Shown: piece by piece, positions 20,889 through 33,700 of the stretch
Numbering within the stretch: the stretch's first letter is position 1
Layout of the letters: every line of letters begins with the position of its first letter
Assembly: GCA_010645155.1 (NCBI GenBank)
Contig: CM021321.1
Span: 9,945,154-10,009,153 of the forward strand
Source of the DNA: Tigriopus japonicus
Taxonomy: Eukaryota > Arthropoda > Copepoda > Harpacticoida > Harpacticidae
Direction of reading: 5' to 3'
Length of the DNA: 64,000 nucleotides
Notes under the pieces: generated by a model
Seen by the model: the letters and a program-made list of their open reading frames with translations, nothing else
The model's database searches: none
Told to the model about the DNA's origin: nothing
Translations under genes and position numbers: made by a program

Positions 20889-23350
20889 AAAGCCTAGTCT
20901 GAAAAATTGAAGGTGAAAATTTAATTGTAATTTGTAATTGAAAGATTACTACTATATGAGCCAACATGTTTTTATTACAATTTGTCTGCTCCAGTTTTCA
21001 TTGACAAAAGTCCAAAATTTCGAAAGATTTACGTTTATTTCGTCGTGAAGATGAATTGTTAAAGACTCCCTTTTCTACCATGTGGTCAAAACCAAACTAT
21101 CGCTTAAAACTCTTGTCAGAAAGAAATGCCAATGCCAAAAACTACCCTACATTATTTGAAAGGATGTTCTGTGTCGTTTGACGTCAAACCCCGTAAGTGC
21201 ATAGAATAATGAGGTCTTTTTATCATTGTCCAAACACAGAAAGCCTCCAAAAAGATGTCCCGACATCCTTTCGCCTTGAAAGAGCTGAAATATTTGGACC
21301 ATTTCCTCTGAGGCTCTCTTTGCATACAAACCAACACCAACAACATCATGGCAGTGGCTGGAACCCTGTTGGAGACTCACCACGTAATTCTACCTTGGTT
21401 TTGGGGTTGGCGAGTGATTCTAATCAGGTTATCAGTACAATCTCTTTTTACGAAAAAGAAGAAATCCATCTACGTACCCATCTGTGTGATTCTGTAGTGA
21501 TGGCCTCTTGGCTCTTTTACCTACCTGAATGAAGGTAGACGACAAAAATGTCGTGACGCTCGAGACCACTTTGAAATGTAAATTTCGAGTTTTGAATGAC
21601 AAACGATAGTTTTTGTGAGTTTTATTCATCTCTCCCCAGGAGACTTCCTTCAAACATGAACGAGGAGCCATGCTTGCCTTGAAGGCGGATAGCACCCCGA
21701 AATGGTCACTCAAAGACAATATAGTTGACATTCTTGCATTCGAATGGCCCTTGTCACGAGGCTTTATGGTCATTTGTCAGGGTTGGTGTCAGAAATCATT
21801 GATGTTTGATGACCGAAAAAGCTTGGCCAAATGCTAGATCTGTAAATCTTTACTCATCTTGAGGATAAGAATAACGTTAATGATTCGAGCCTCTAGAATT
21901 CTTCTCCACGAAACACGTCCCCTAATTACTCCTGGTCCTTCAGTATTCTCCTGCGTGATTTTGTCCGGGCAATAACTAGGGGTGCACATTTCTAGCAAAT
22001 GAAGGCTAAAAAAGAGGGCGTTTTCTTACATACTTGGCATGTAATGTTTTTACCAATTTCCACTTTATGTGCCATTCTTTGAGCCTGCAGCAAAATTTTG
22101 GACCTTAAGGCCAAAATAATTAGTTTTCGATCCTATAAAAAGAGATCGTTAAATTTTAATCTAAAAAAACAGGTAGAACTTCCAGTTGATTTGCTATTCT
22201 ATTTTCACATTTTTATCGTTATTTGTGGATTCAGCCCTTTTTGTTTAACATTTATTGGGTCTAGAAAGGTTCAGTTCACATATTTGCTAAAAATCTGCGT
22301 CCCTAGCTATAACCTCGGATTTTGAAACGGGGTGAAGAAAATGTGTGGAGTAGTGGGAAATGTCATCTTAGGTTTTATGCACTGTTTACGATTGTCCGAA
22401 GGTCAACCACAGGTTAGCTTTGCTGACTTTCAGCGATGCTCAGATCATTTCCGAAACGAAGAGTCCTGACTAGAAAAGTCTTACACTCATGGGTCAAGTG
22501 AAACTGATGGCAATCGCTCACCATATTTCGGCACGTTTCTTACATGCACTTGCCTACTTTATCACCAAGTGAGGTTTAGCGTCTTTGGAGCTATACCATT
22601 TGGGACCCATTTCCAGTGTTGATTGACTCGTGTCTGGATAGCCCGAACTCAAAAACAGAAAAGCAATTGCTTATGTCAAGGACGGAATGAGATGGCACTT
22701 GATTGTGTCGTTTGGGAGTCGTAGAGGAAGATCTACTAATCTTCTCCGGTAATTCGATGTCACACACAAGGGCCGTGATTACTATCACACATTGAGGACA
22801 AGCATCAATTCGAGATGTACAGAACGATAGTGGACAAATATGGTATATTCGGATTACCCGGCTATGCAATTTGTTCTCGTTGCGAGCAAGATTTGTAATT
22901 TTCCGCTTGACTTCACTCAAAATCTTTTTTAGCCACTCGAATGGACAATGTGCATACTTGAAGAGTGAGCGGCATTTTTAGTCTCATCCTCGTTTGGTCC
23001 ATTGGCCATTGTCCACAGATTGACAGACGGAAGTTATTTCCAATTATTGCCTTTTAAAGATTCCGATCTTTGGCAATGACACACACTGGTGTTCGCCTTT
23101 TAGTTACTTGCCGTGTTCTTCTTATCTTATTAACCGCCAAACCCATTTTGGCGGAGGAGTTGGATGATGATTGTTTATGCAAATATTCTTCCATTTGAAA
23201 CGAACCAAGTTTTTATGTCACGTCGGAAGGTGTCCAATAGTAAAGACAATCAACAGTTTTTTTCCCAAAAGCTTGGGTAATTGTACGGTTCGCGGTTCTT
23301 TAGCCGAATCATAAGGGTTGCAAGACGTTGCTAGTATTAAACAAATGTAT
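20889..23350. other. Intergenic, no gene seen
   Basis: Begins with a short TAATTGTAATTTGTAATTG tract (20913-20941). A hAT-like terminus TAGGGGTGCACATTT lies near 21979 without a partner. No recognisable genes. Confidence 0.5.
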
Positions 23351-23811
23351 TAGTGATGGACTGAAAGCGCTTTCAACTCAAATTTTGGCCATCCTACCGA
23401 GCCCGAACGCATACATGTGCAATAAAAATGGAGTTTGAAAGCAAAATCGAAGGTTTTTTGTTATAAAAACTCTACAAAAATATTTTCCATTTTTTTGAAT
23501 TTATGCAATAACCCAACTACAAACACGAAACCAGTATAATTTTAAGGTCAAAAAGGATACTAAAACCGACAGATAAGTGAGTTAGAGTTACTAGACACCG
23601 TAGAAAGGAACTTACAACACTTTGACGGGTCTTTGTATGAATCTCAGTTAAAAGATGGGCAAAATTCCAACTCACGATTGTATGAAAATGATTGCAAAAT
23701 TGTTACCAATCCTCGCAATGTTTGAAGAAGAGTCATGATTTGGGTTGAAATTGCTCTAAACAATAACGAATCACGATTCCTCATGGTTTGAGAATCGGAG
23801 CATCCCTAGTC
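23351..23811. mobile_element. Possible hAT-type MITE ends
   Basis: 23351 starts TAGTGATGGACTGAAAGCGC, matching the ends of the hAT-like MITE at 61952-62248. The sequence ending near 23811 (CGGAGCATCCCTA) is, when complemented, another hAT-like terminus, TAGGGATGCTCCG. The 8 bp flanks do not match, so these may be ends of two different broken elements. Confidence 0.35.
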
Positions 23812-26800
23812 CTTCGACATGATGCTCCAGGTTTGGGTTGTAGGGATAACTCATCATCAACTTTAGTGGGAGAGTACGTTCTCATATTTAACTCTTGCTT
23901 GATCTCTAATCTGCCGTGACATCTTTTACAAAATGAGGAAGGGACCACCGCAAGCAAAGGTTCAAGCGTCCAACCCATTCACAAAACCAAAACTTTGGTC
24001 AATTCCACGTGGGGTTTTACTTATTTACTTGGTCTGTCATATTCCAATTGGAGATTAGGAAACTTTTTATCAAACGAAAGCTAGTCAAGTATGTTATTGA
24101 TACTTTGTTCAATCAGGAGACGTCTTTATGGGTTATTATCGAGAAGAATTAATAATTTGAAGACGGTCGTGTTGAAAAATAAACTGCCGGACGAGGATGT
24201 GGTGTTTTCAGACAGAAAATCGAGCTCATGCCAAGTGATATTGTAGTTCAGATGAGCATTGTCGAATCGTTGGTTGGCTCGTTGGTTTGTGGGTTGGTTT
24301 TGTTGGTCGTCAACCCGTTGGTCCAAAAGTATGTGTCATTGTGTGCTTGAAAAATCTTAATACATGCACACTAAGCACACCCGTCACTCGCCAGAGTTGC
24401 AAAATGTGACCATCTCATCAAAGGTGGAATGCGGCCCCTAAAATGGTTATTGCTCAAGGGATTATATGTAGGGATTGTGAATGTGGTTGGTTGGTTGACT
24501 GGCTTGCTCACTCTTCACTCCGATCTCGTTGTGAAATGATCGTCGTTGAATATAATGCACCATTTGAATATTGCCATTGTCACTTGCACCCTTGTGTTTG
24601 CTTGTCCGATAGCTAGCTGGCTAGCTAGTTGGCTGGGCTGCTTACTTGGCACAAGAAATGATAATATCCAATGACTCTCGAACCCAAAAGTCGAACCCAA
24701 GAGTGCTCAGAATGGAGCCTGGGAAGAACGAATTCACTGCTATAATATCATGCATACCCGTTGTGGATGAATCAGGCTCGTCGTCATCACCGTTGAACCC
24801 CCCACTGATTGGAAATAGTTGGAGGATTCACTTCTCTAAGCATAGAGAAACGGCCAAGAGCACCTACTACTCCTACTTCGTGGGTTAAAAACCCCTCCAA
24901 AGTGAGCTCACACAACCGATGAGTATCATTGTTGCTGATGATGACGAACCATTGAGAGTCATGTTTGACTTGAGGGAGTCCAAAGTCAGTCCATTGGCGG
25001 GGTTATTATTTCGAGCTGGTCCACACACGTGGAGCTACTTCGTTTGAAAGCTTTTTCTTGTGATCATCATTATCCGGCTGATTAGATTAAAGCCCGATGA
25101 ATGTCTATCTCGAATCCTGTCCTAAAAAGTGTCATTTGTTCCCCGAGGAGTACATAGAGGAGAGAAAAAAGAACCCACCGGGATTCGCTTCCAAATAGGT
25201 ACGTTCTTGCGAGGAAAGAGGTCTTAAACATGCAGAGTCTGTCGGAACTCCTACCCGATAACCTCCAGATCAGCATGTTTCACTATCAGATAGAGTTGAG
25301 AAAGAGAGAATTTCGAGACCATTCTCTGTCGGAAGATGGAATTCCAAGGAAAACTTGGGTCCTAACTTGACAAAGACGATCAGATTTCATGCCTATTTTA
25401 CAGACAACTGACCCCCTTGGCGAAGGACCTGAAGGAAGGTATTTAAATGATTTTCTGGCACTTTTCTTCGACCCTCCTCCGTTCATTCTTGTCTTGATAG
25501 TAAAATTGAGGATGGTTACCTGGTTGGTTTGCTCGCTCTCTCTTTCCTCGTCTTCTGTTTAACTAACTAGATAGAATTTTTTGGTGAGCTGCGACTGAAG
25601 CGGGTCTCTCTCTCTAGTTTGTCACAGAATAGACTGAATGGTTGGCCATTTTGTCCTTTTAAAGCTGGTGTTGTCGCCCAGTCACGTTTTTGGCCATCAA
25701 AGTGAAAAGACATTTATTTTCCTGTCTCATCATTGAGAGATTCATGTTGGACATTTTTTTGAATGCATTCTCCTCCATTTACGGACCCAAGAGCTACCAT
25801 CCAACCAACCTACACGAGTGTGCATTTACTTGTATTGCATTCCATCGACCTAATGGGTGAGCGAAAGGAAAAAAGGATAAGTGCAACATCATTCATGAGC
25901 TTCGTTCTAGAAACCAAGTATCTATCAACTACCTCTGCGCACGTCCCACAACAAAGCTTCCCCCGCTTTGATCCGACTAACGGAATATGTGGTTGTCCTA
26001 TTTACTCTTTGACCATATAATTGACCTCAAGTCGAGATTTATGCTCGCTTTTGATCCTCACTGACGAGACCTCTGGCATGGTTGACATTCCTGGCGAGAA
26101 CCCAAGCCATCGTCTTTCTATCTAGTAGAGGCTCTCACTGAGTCACTGCCAAAAAGTAACCCCTCGGTTTGCTTTGGTGCCTTCTTCTCCTCGAAGCATT
26201 CCCGAAGCCATTCCAATGTCCAACCGGCTTCTATCCAACCATTCCTCCTTTGAAGTGGAGTGAGAAAAAAGATCCCCAAAACCAGTCTTCTTCTTCTCAT
26301 CGGGTGAGTGTCACTGCCTTCAACCACTAAACCCATCTCTCTCCCAGAGTGCCTCGTACTCGAAGTGTGTTTGCATGCGAGCGTGGTACGTACGAATGGT
26401 TGTGCCCGTGATTGGGGCGCATATCCGTGCATTACCAAGTGTGAGCCCATCATCATCATCCCTTGGAGTACGAGTATCGAACCAACATATTGAATGGATG
26501 GTTGGAAGAGGAGGAGGAAGAGAACGAGGAGGAGAAGGAGGCATTAAAAAAGGAAGGCGCCGGTCCGATGGTTTTGGTATTGGTAGTGGGTTTATTTTTT
26601 CAGTTGACAATCGGTGTCGCCTCAAGTGACACTTCTGAGTTTCTCTCTCGCTCCCTTGCTCAATCGTTAGTCTGTCCAAAAAGGTGGTCGTGTTTGTTCA
26701 CCGGCTCTTGAATTCTTTCACTTTGATTGCGGTGGGTGCAGTATGAACAAGCTCAAATCCACTCGACGTCCAAATCGACGGGGACGGTAGCTGTCAGAAA

Positions 26801-26846
26801 AGACTTGGACGAGACATGTAAAAGTGTGAACAAGAGGTGTAAAAAA
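23812..26846. other. Upstream region of the first F-box gene
   Basis: About 3 kb with no recognised gene. It contains simple sequence (GGTTGGTTGG and GCTAGCTAG runs near 24280-24640) and a purine-rich AGGAGGAGGAAGAG tract near 26505-26540. A possible splice acceptor (GGTGGGTGCAG at 26731-26741) could join an undetected earlier exon to the open frame that follows. No TATA box or other promoter element could be fixed. Confidence 0.45.
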
Positions 26847-27723
26847 ATGTCGTCGTGTGTGTTGCCAGTGTTCCAAAAGCTGCATAAACGGAGAACCAAA
26901 AATGAGATCAAGCTAGGGGAGAGTGATCTCTTGCCTAGGACTCTTAAAACCAACCATGATGTTATTAGGCCCCCTTCAAATGGGGGACCAGAACAAGGGA
27001 CGGAAGAACCGCTAATCAAACCCAAGAGGGACAGTCACGGTTTCACCATTGATCAGAAGGTCGGAACATTTCCAAATGAGGTTTCTCTGAGTATTCGTCA
27101 CAACCATCCCACTTTGGGCTTATCGGATGCGGCTTATCAACGAGCTCATCAATCTCATCACATGAATCCGGATCAGTATCAACGCCTTCAAGTCCAGCTG
27201 CAACCCCCTCGACCTCAATCCAGAGGGGTTCTTTCCCTTGGTTTGCCCTCCCATTTGAAATCTGGGACACTGTTCAAAAGGACATCTACCCCTCGCATCA
27301 CTGATCAAGATCAGGAGCCCAGGGAGCTGGACCACGATCAGGCTTGGCATTCAACCACGGAAAGGTGGAGATCACTTCCACGGAATCTTCAACATGGTAT
27401 GCACGCTCAGGGCCACGTTAGACGAAGACCTCTCTCTGCTCATGGGGATTTGATTAAAAAGAAGAACCACCGGTCAACCAAGGCCTTCAAGCCCGAACCC
27501 GATGCTGTAAGTTCCAGTAGCGGGCATTACTCCACGGAAAGATCACCCCTGACTTCTCCTGTGCTGCCTCCAAGAATGGGACGTATGACGTTACCTAACC
27601 AAGGGCCTCCCCCAAGGCATCTTCTTCCCACCTCATTGAGCCCGTGCCCCATGACCAAGATGCATCCGATCATTCCCGGACTCATACTTCAGCAACAACA
27701 TTTTCAACACCACTCGAAGTCAG
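26847..27723 (+). CDS. Fbxl7: Candidate first coding exon of plus-strand Fbxl7
   Basis: The open frame starts at the first ATG (MSSCVLPVFQKLHKRR), is rich in His, Gln, Pro and Ser, and ends at a good donor TCAG|GTATGA (27723/27724). It leaves one base of a codon, which exactly complements the AA start of the exon at 38139, to give GAA. No domain is present. Upstream in-frame sequence is open to at least 26727 without an ATG, so an earlier exon joining at 26742 is possible. Evidence for linkage across the 10.4 kb intron is phase and openness only. Confidence 0.5.
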
Positions 27724-30700
27724 GTATGAAGATTCATTTTAAAGGCTCTAAAGCTCTGGTCATGGTTAAGCAAGTAGATTCATTAGAGTGCTATTCTTTT
27801 GAAATTCGAGCAACACGTGTGTGCTCTTTTTTGTTCATATTTCATTCCGAGATGATCAGACATGCCTTGTCAAAACCTGATTAATGATAAGCCAAGTATT
27901 TGAGTCCAAAACCTATTCCATTTGAATAGTCTCAAATTAGCTTAGATTGCATCAATTTCCTTGATCGATTCTGGAACAAAATATCGATTGTTCTTTGGTA
28001 ATCAGATTTACTAAAACATAGGCCTAAATTACTTCGATTTTAGCTTAAGTTTGGGACTCACACCAAACGGTTGCACAACTACACATCATCCATTTGAGCA
28101 AGGAGTCAATTAATCCACTAATTTAAGGGAAGTTTAGCGATCCACCACACAGTTTTCTGAGTCTCCACATCTGTACACAGAAATATTGCAAGAAAAGATG
28201 AATATGTGCATGAAGTGCCATTTTCAGGACGAGAACAATGATGCCTAATAATCATGGCTCCTTGTTGTATTCAAATGCAGGATCCTCCATGGTCTCATCG
28301 TGATTTGCAGAACAAGAGGGCGAAAGACAAGGTCAGAACACGAAGAGAGATAAAAGCGGACAATATTAGCTCGTAAAGTGCTATGATTGCAGAGTGCCTT
28401 GCCGAAGAAGCCTTTTCTGCTAATGTTTCTTCTTCTATCTATTCCTGTGCTCTGCCTATGTTGATCCGACCTTGGGCATGGATGCATTTGAAATCAAGCA
28501 CGATCCTTATATGTTTAGTGACCTCAAAAGTCACACAAATCTTTGATTCGGGTCAATGAAATTCATTTGTGCGGTGATGCTCATGTAAAGGAATTCATTA
28601 ACAGAATCAATAACCAAGGAACGGTCCCGTGGCTCATGCAGGGATCGGAATGTGGCTGAAAACTGGTTTGGAACAAGTACAACCATGCCTATGAGTACAT
28701 GTACATGTGATGATGATCATGATCATGATGATGGCAAATCAAATCGCACTCTCATTGAGAAGGGTCTTCCAAGAGAAGTAAGATAATGAACCCACTCACC
28801 CAATAAATAGATTCTCACAAACATGATCTCTATCTAAAGTGAACAAATTTTGAGTGTGTAGCCATCCTACTTCATTGGGGCAGGGTTGGTCTCTCTTTGG
28901 GAGGAATGACTGGACAGAACTTCACCAATCGCCATCTTCTTCGCCTTATCAATAAATTACAAGATGGTTGTTGGTCGGTTGGTTAGCTCATGACCACCCA
29001 AAGACTGCCAAGCTGCAATTTCGAGACCAGTCATGCACATTGAAATCTTGAGACGAGATTTGGTTTGGACCGTTTCAGAGTCCGACCAAATTAACCCCTG
29101 AGTGCAAATCCCCGTGTTTATTCAGGATTGAGACCCCCTCACGCCATTTGAACAATGACATTCAATTAGGTTTAGGGATCACTTCAGAGGAAAAAGATTT
29201 CACGCCAGATCTCACAAAAACGGAGACTTAGCGCACCTCAGAAATATTACATTCCGAAAATAAAACCATTCAATTACAAATGCTCAACCAGGATGAATTG
29301 AGAATTACAAATGTAACATTGGTCCAAGAGTTGAATCGCCAAATGCTCTAAGGGTCTTTGATGTGAGGTTGCAAGTATCACGTTCCAAAGGTCAAACTCA
29401 GAGGATTTGCTACAAGTGTAGATTCATTTTGAATGGCCCTTTTCAAGCAAAGTTGGACGACCGCGGATCAAGAGCCAGCAAATTGAAAATGGAGATGAAC
29501 ATATTTCACACACAAAAAAGAAACGAAGTAGCATTGAGTCAGTTGGGGCAGTGAACCGAAACCAGCGGACAGGATCCGTGGAAAGGTAAATAAATCTCGA
29601 CTCATTTTGCTTTTGCTTCAAGTTGTCAGGGCTTGAAATGAAGACCTGAAGACAGCCAATTACCACAGGATGGATTTTCAGGATTTTTCTGGCCTGAACC
29701 TAACCGGGGATCGCTTCACATCTTTTGAAATAGTTCTTGAGCCAATTGAAACCATCCGCTTCAGACGGTTCATGCACATCGTTTGAGGGAGCTACCTAAA
29801 ATAACGTGAACTGGGGAAGTAAGGAGGAACGCTCGGAATTTTGCGGCTTTTTAAGACATGGTTCTTAAATCCTCCTAATTGATATGTCTTGGACGATGAT
29901 CACTGATCTGGAATGCCCATCATTTTAGAAGCTTTTAATGATATGTTGTTTTTGAGACTCGGAAAAGACGACAGGAGACAGGAAATACTTGGCATGGCTA
30001 GTGCTAGTGGCTTATGGATTGTTATCTGTGTATTGTATAAACTCAGACGAGAAAGAAGTCACTTTGGAGACGTCAATCCTCCCTTCTAATCTCAGAACAC
30101 ATCTCTCCAATTGAAATATCTCAAATAGTTTCCTTTTGTCCCATAACATCCTTGTTTTGTTGACGTGGCCGAGTTGCCTGCTGTTTGTTCGCCAGCCAAA
30201 CAGGGCAGCCATGGGCCGGCCGATTTGAGACCCTTAGTGTGAGGTTCAGCTCTGTTTGTGAAGGGAGACGAGAAAGCGGAGTGAAAGGTCACAAAGATAT
30301 CGGGATGGAAATCTGCATTCAAAGGAAAAGCATTTGAAATGGTGTTGGTTGTTGGTGTGGTGGGGTTGTTGATAAACTAGTTGGATTCTTCAAATAAGTA
30401 TGATGTGCAGTTTTGTGTTAACAAGAGTGACCAGGATATTTTAAGCAGAAACCGCTCATTCCAAATGAACCATTAAGTTTGACATTATGCCTCGCACTTT
30501 GGTCAGGCTGCGGATATTCAATCTTTTTGTTTGGAAAAAAACGCCAACAGATCATCAAGGCTATTGTCGCAGGGCCAAGAAAGGTCCAAGTCATCTATCA
30601 GGCCTGTCAGGAGTGTTAATGAAGTCAATGGATTGTCTATTTTTTGGAATACATAATGTATGGATTGGCGGCCAAGCTTGACGCCCATTACTAAAGTATC

Positions 30701-33700
30701 TTTTGTCCAGTTTCCAAGAACCCTGCTTAGAATGTCAAATGTCAACAAGGCGACTTTAGGAATGTAGGCACCATTCTTTACTAGACGTTGATCCAGCCAA
30801 AGTAAAGCGTACAAGTCCGAATCTTATCTTATCAGAGGCACCCTGATTTTCAAATTTCCCGCCACAAGCAAGACGTTGATGCTCCGTTGGAGTCGTGGAT
30901 GGCTGAAACTAAACCCGACTACAAACCGTAGCTGAAGTGACAATTCCATTGTTCGAAAGGTTTGTTGGTGGTTCTTGTTCTATTTCTTGGTAAATGCATA
31001 GCGTGATTTATGGGGAATGCCAACACATTATCATACCAAAATTGTCATGGCCAAGACGCCAACAATTGGTCTCCGGTGCGGGATCTGAATGATATTATAA
31101 ATAAAGCCTTTGATCTTTGATTGCCATCACAGTTCGTTCTCAGAAATGCAACAAGAGCACACAAACTTAGTCAAAGATTTGGTTTGGTCTGAGCCATTTG
31201 CTAAAAGCTTCAAAGCTCATTCTCCTTGAAACTGCATAAGCCATAAATATGCTTTAATCAAACTCAAAGCGTCGCCATCGATATTGGTCGTAAATACTTG
31301 AGAGCCAAATTTTCTTCTGTCATGCCTCGATAAGGAAAAAGTTTGGGCAAAATTGAACTTTTATTAAGCTTCCCTCGGACAAGAGAAAATCCAAAGTTTC
31401 TAATACCAACGATTGTCGTAGGAACCACGCAAAGAATGCCCCACAAAATTGCCCAAGAGTCCATTCCACGATCTCCCATAGTGATTGTCAAAGCGAACAC
31501 GCCTTGCCGACTATCTCTGTATGAGGGGTAATCGCAAGTGAAGTCCCATTATGATGTCACAGGCCAAAACTGTCTCGCTTGAAAAATGACGTCCATTCGA
31601 ACATCCAAACGATGTCGCCGCCATCCCGCGGTTCAATGGATTTTCCTGGCTCTCAAAAAAGGGTCACCATCATCGTCATCGGATGTACATATACCAGTGC
31701 GTGATGTAGGGAACGTATGGAAAATGTAGTACAGTATGGGTGTGTACAAACTCTATGTACATTCCATCTTGCTACGGCCCATTTACACTCTGGAGACGGC
31801 ACACCTACCATGAATCCCGTGCCTCTCCTCGAGATTTTTTCCCGGCCCAACATCCTAAACATGACACCCGACCATGCAAAGCGAAGATGGATCGACTCCT
31901 CCATTGGTTATGTCATTGTTATTCGGAATCTCTGCAGACACACTCGCACACTCATTCACTCGCTCACTGAAGGGCTCTCTAGTGGCCCTTCCTGATGAGA
32001 TCTCAACCTCAGCAGGAGATTTTCTTGAGATTCTAGCCACAAAATACCCCATTCGTGGGTCGTCGGAACGTCCGGGGCATAAGGCACCAAAGGGTCATCA
32101 TCATCATTGGAGGGAGTTTGGCATGGCTTGGTGGTTGGTGCCACACTTGGCCCCGTGGTACACCCCTGTGGAGAGTGGCTCAGTGTTGGATCACTGTGAA
32201 GAAAAATGCGTCATTTGCATACAATTCAGTGTTTTTTGCTAGGCTTCCTGAATTAACTTGTACTGATTTGCATTCACGAACTTTCGCCAAGGCCAAGAGA
32301 GAAGTTGGCGGAATTGAGTTCTTCATTAAAGCGTGAGGCAATCAAATCCACTTTTAATTTCCTCATCAAAAGGAAAGAAGACAAAAACCGAGAGGGTTCA
32401 ACTTCATTTCAGTGGGTGGCCAATCGCCTCCCTTGACCCCCGGTGATGTTGTCATATCCAATGGACCACTTCGTTCTCAGTTCTCATGCATAGACCAAGA
32501 CTCCAGTTGTCACATATCTTATTGACCTCCCGCTAATATTCCCGCGCTTTTGAGGGGTATTGTTATGGAACTTCATAAGCCGACCCTTAGAATTTGTCCA
32601 TCGAACAAACGAAAAGATGCGCAGTTGAACTTAAACATTTCAAATTGTGAGGAGAATGAATGTGTAGAAAAAATGAATCTTATGAAAGGCTTGGGTGTTC
32701 AAGTGAAAAACGTACCTTCACTGTCCATCACTGACCATTTTAGCACACATAATACCTGCCCAAAGTCTTACAAATGTTGCTGGATGAACACCAATGAGTG
32801 ATTGCTCACAGGATTTCCTGCTCTTGAATTTTAGCTTTACCTCGAAATATAACAACAAGGTTTGAAAAACATTGGTTACTCAATTAAAACACGCTTTTTT
32901 TTTCTTTTGATCCATTGATTTGGCCAAAATTAATCCGCATTGAATTACATTAGTTTTACCGTTTTTGAATTATTTCCTTCATAATATTTTTATCATTATT
33001 CAGTGTCCAACTAACTTTTTCAAACTATTCAAATTACAAAATCAAACAAGGCTAGAATTCATTTATACGTCGCAAAAGTCTGATGAACAATTTGGGTTGG
33101 ACTCACTTCCCCCTTTTTGATCGCTTTTGAAGAAATCTAGTTGGACCAAATAGTAACAAACGAAGATGCCAGAGATTAATTTTGATCGAGGTTGAGTGAT
33201 AAAAACTTACACTTTGCGTGAGTCTTTACCGTCTTGACCTCTCTTGCCCAAATATTTTAACGTCGTTGAAATCTCCAGGAGCACCTGGACACAACCATAC
33301 GCAAAATGGATAAAAATGAATAGTAAAAATGCAGAAGTAGTGCATTTTATCCGTCTTAATCTTGTACATCAAGATGCTGCAAGATACCTATCTGTTCGTG
33401 TTAGCCCTGAGATTTGGATCGGTCCACTTGTCTCACAAGCCGTCGTATTGGCTTGGCATTTTGAGTTATGAGCTTCAAAAACGCTCCGAAACCAAGCTCC
33501 CCTGCGTAGAGAGATCAACAACCGAGTTTTATCTCTCGAAAACGAACACCAGCTCCAAGATCGGCTCCAGAAATTTGAATTTCTGATCCACCTTTAATTA
33601 ACATATGTTTCTCTGCCTCTTTTTAACGGGGTATATTCATCGGACGTCTGTTTTACTTCCTGACAGTGGTACTGATACTCTGGCATTGAATTAATTGGCT

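Noticed and set aside
31874..32242. 122-codon open frame in Fbxl7 intron 1
   Set aside because: Overlapped by equally long frames on both strands; nothing recognisable.
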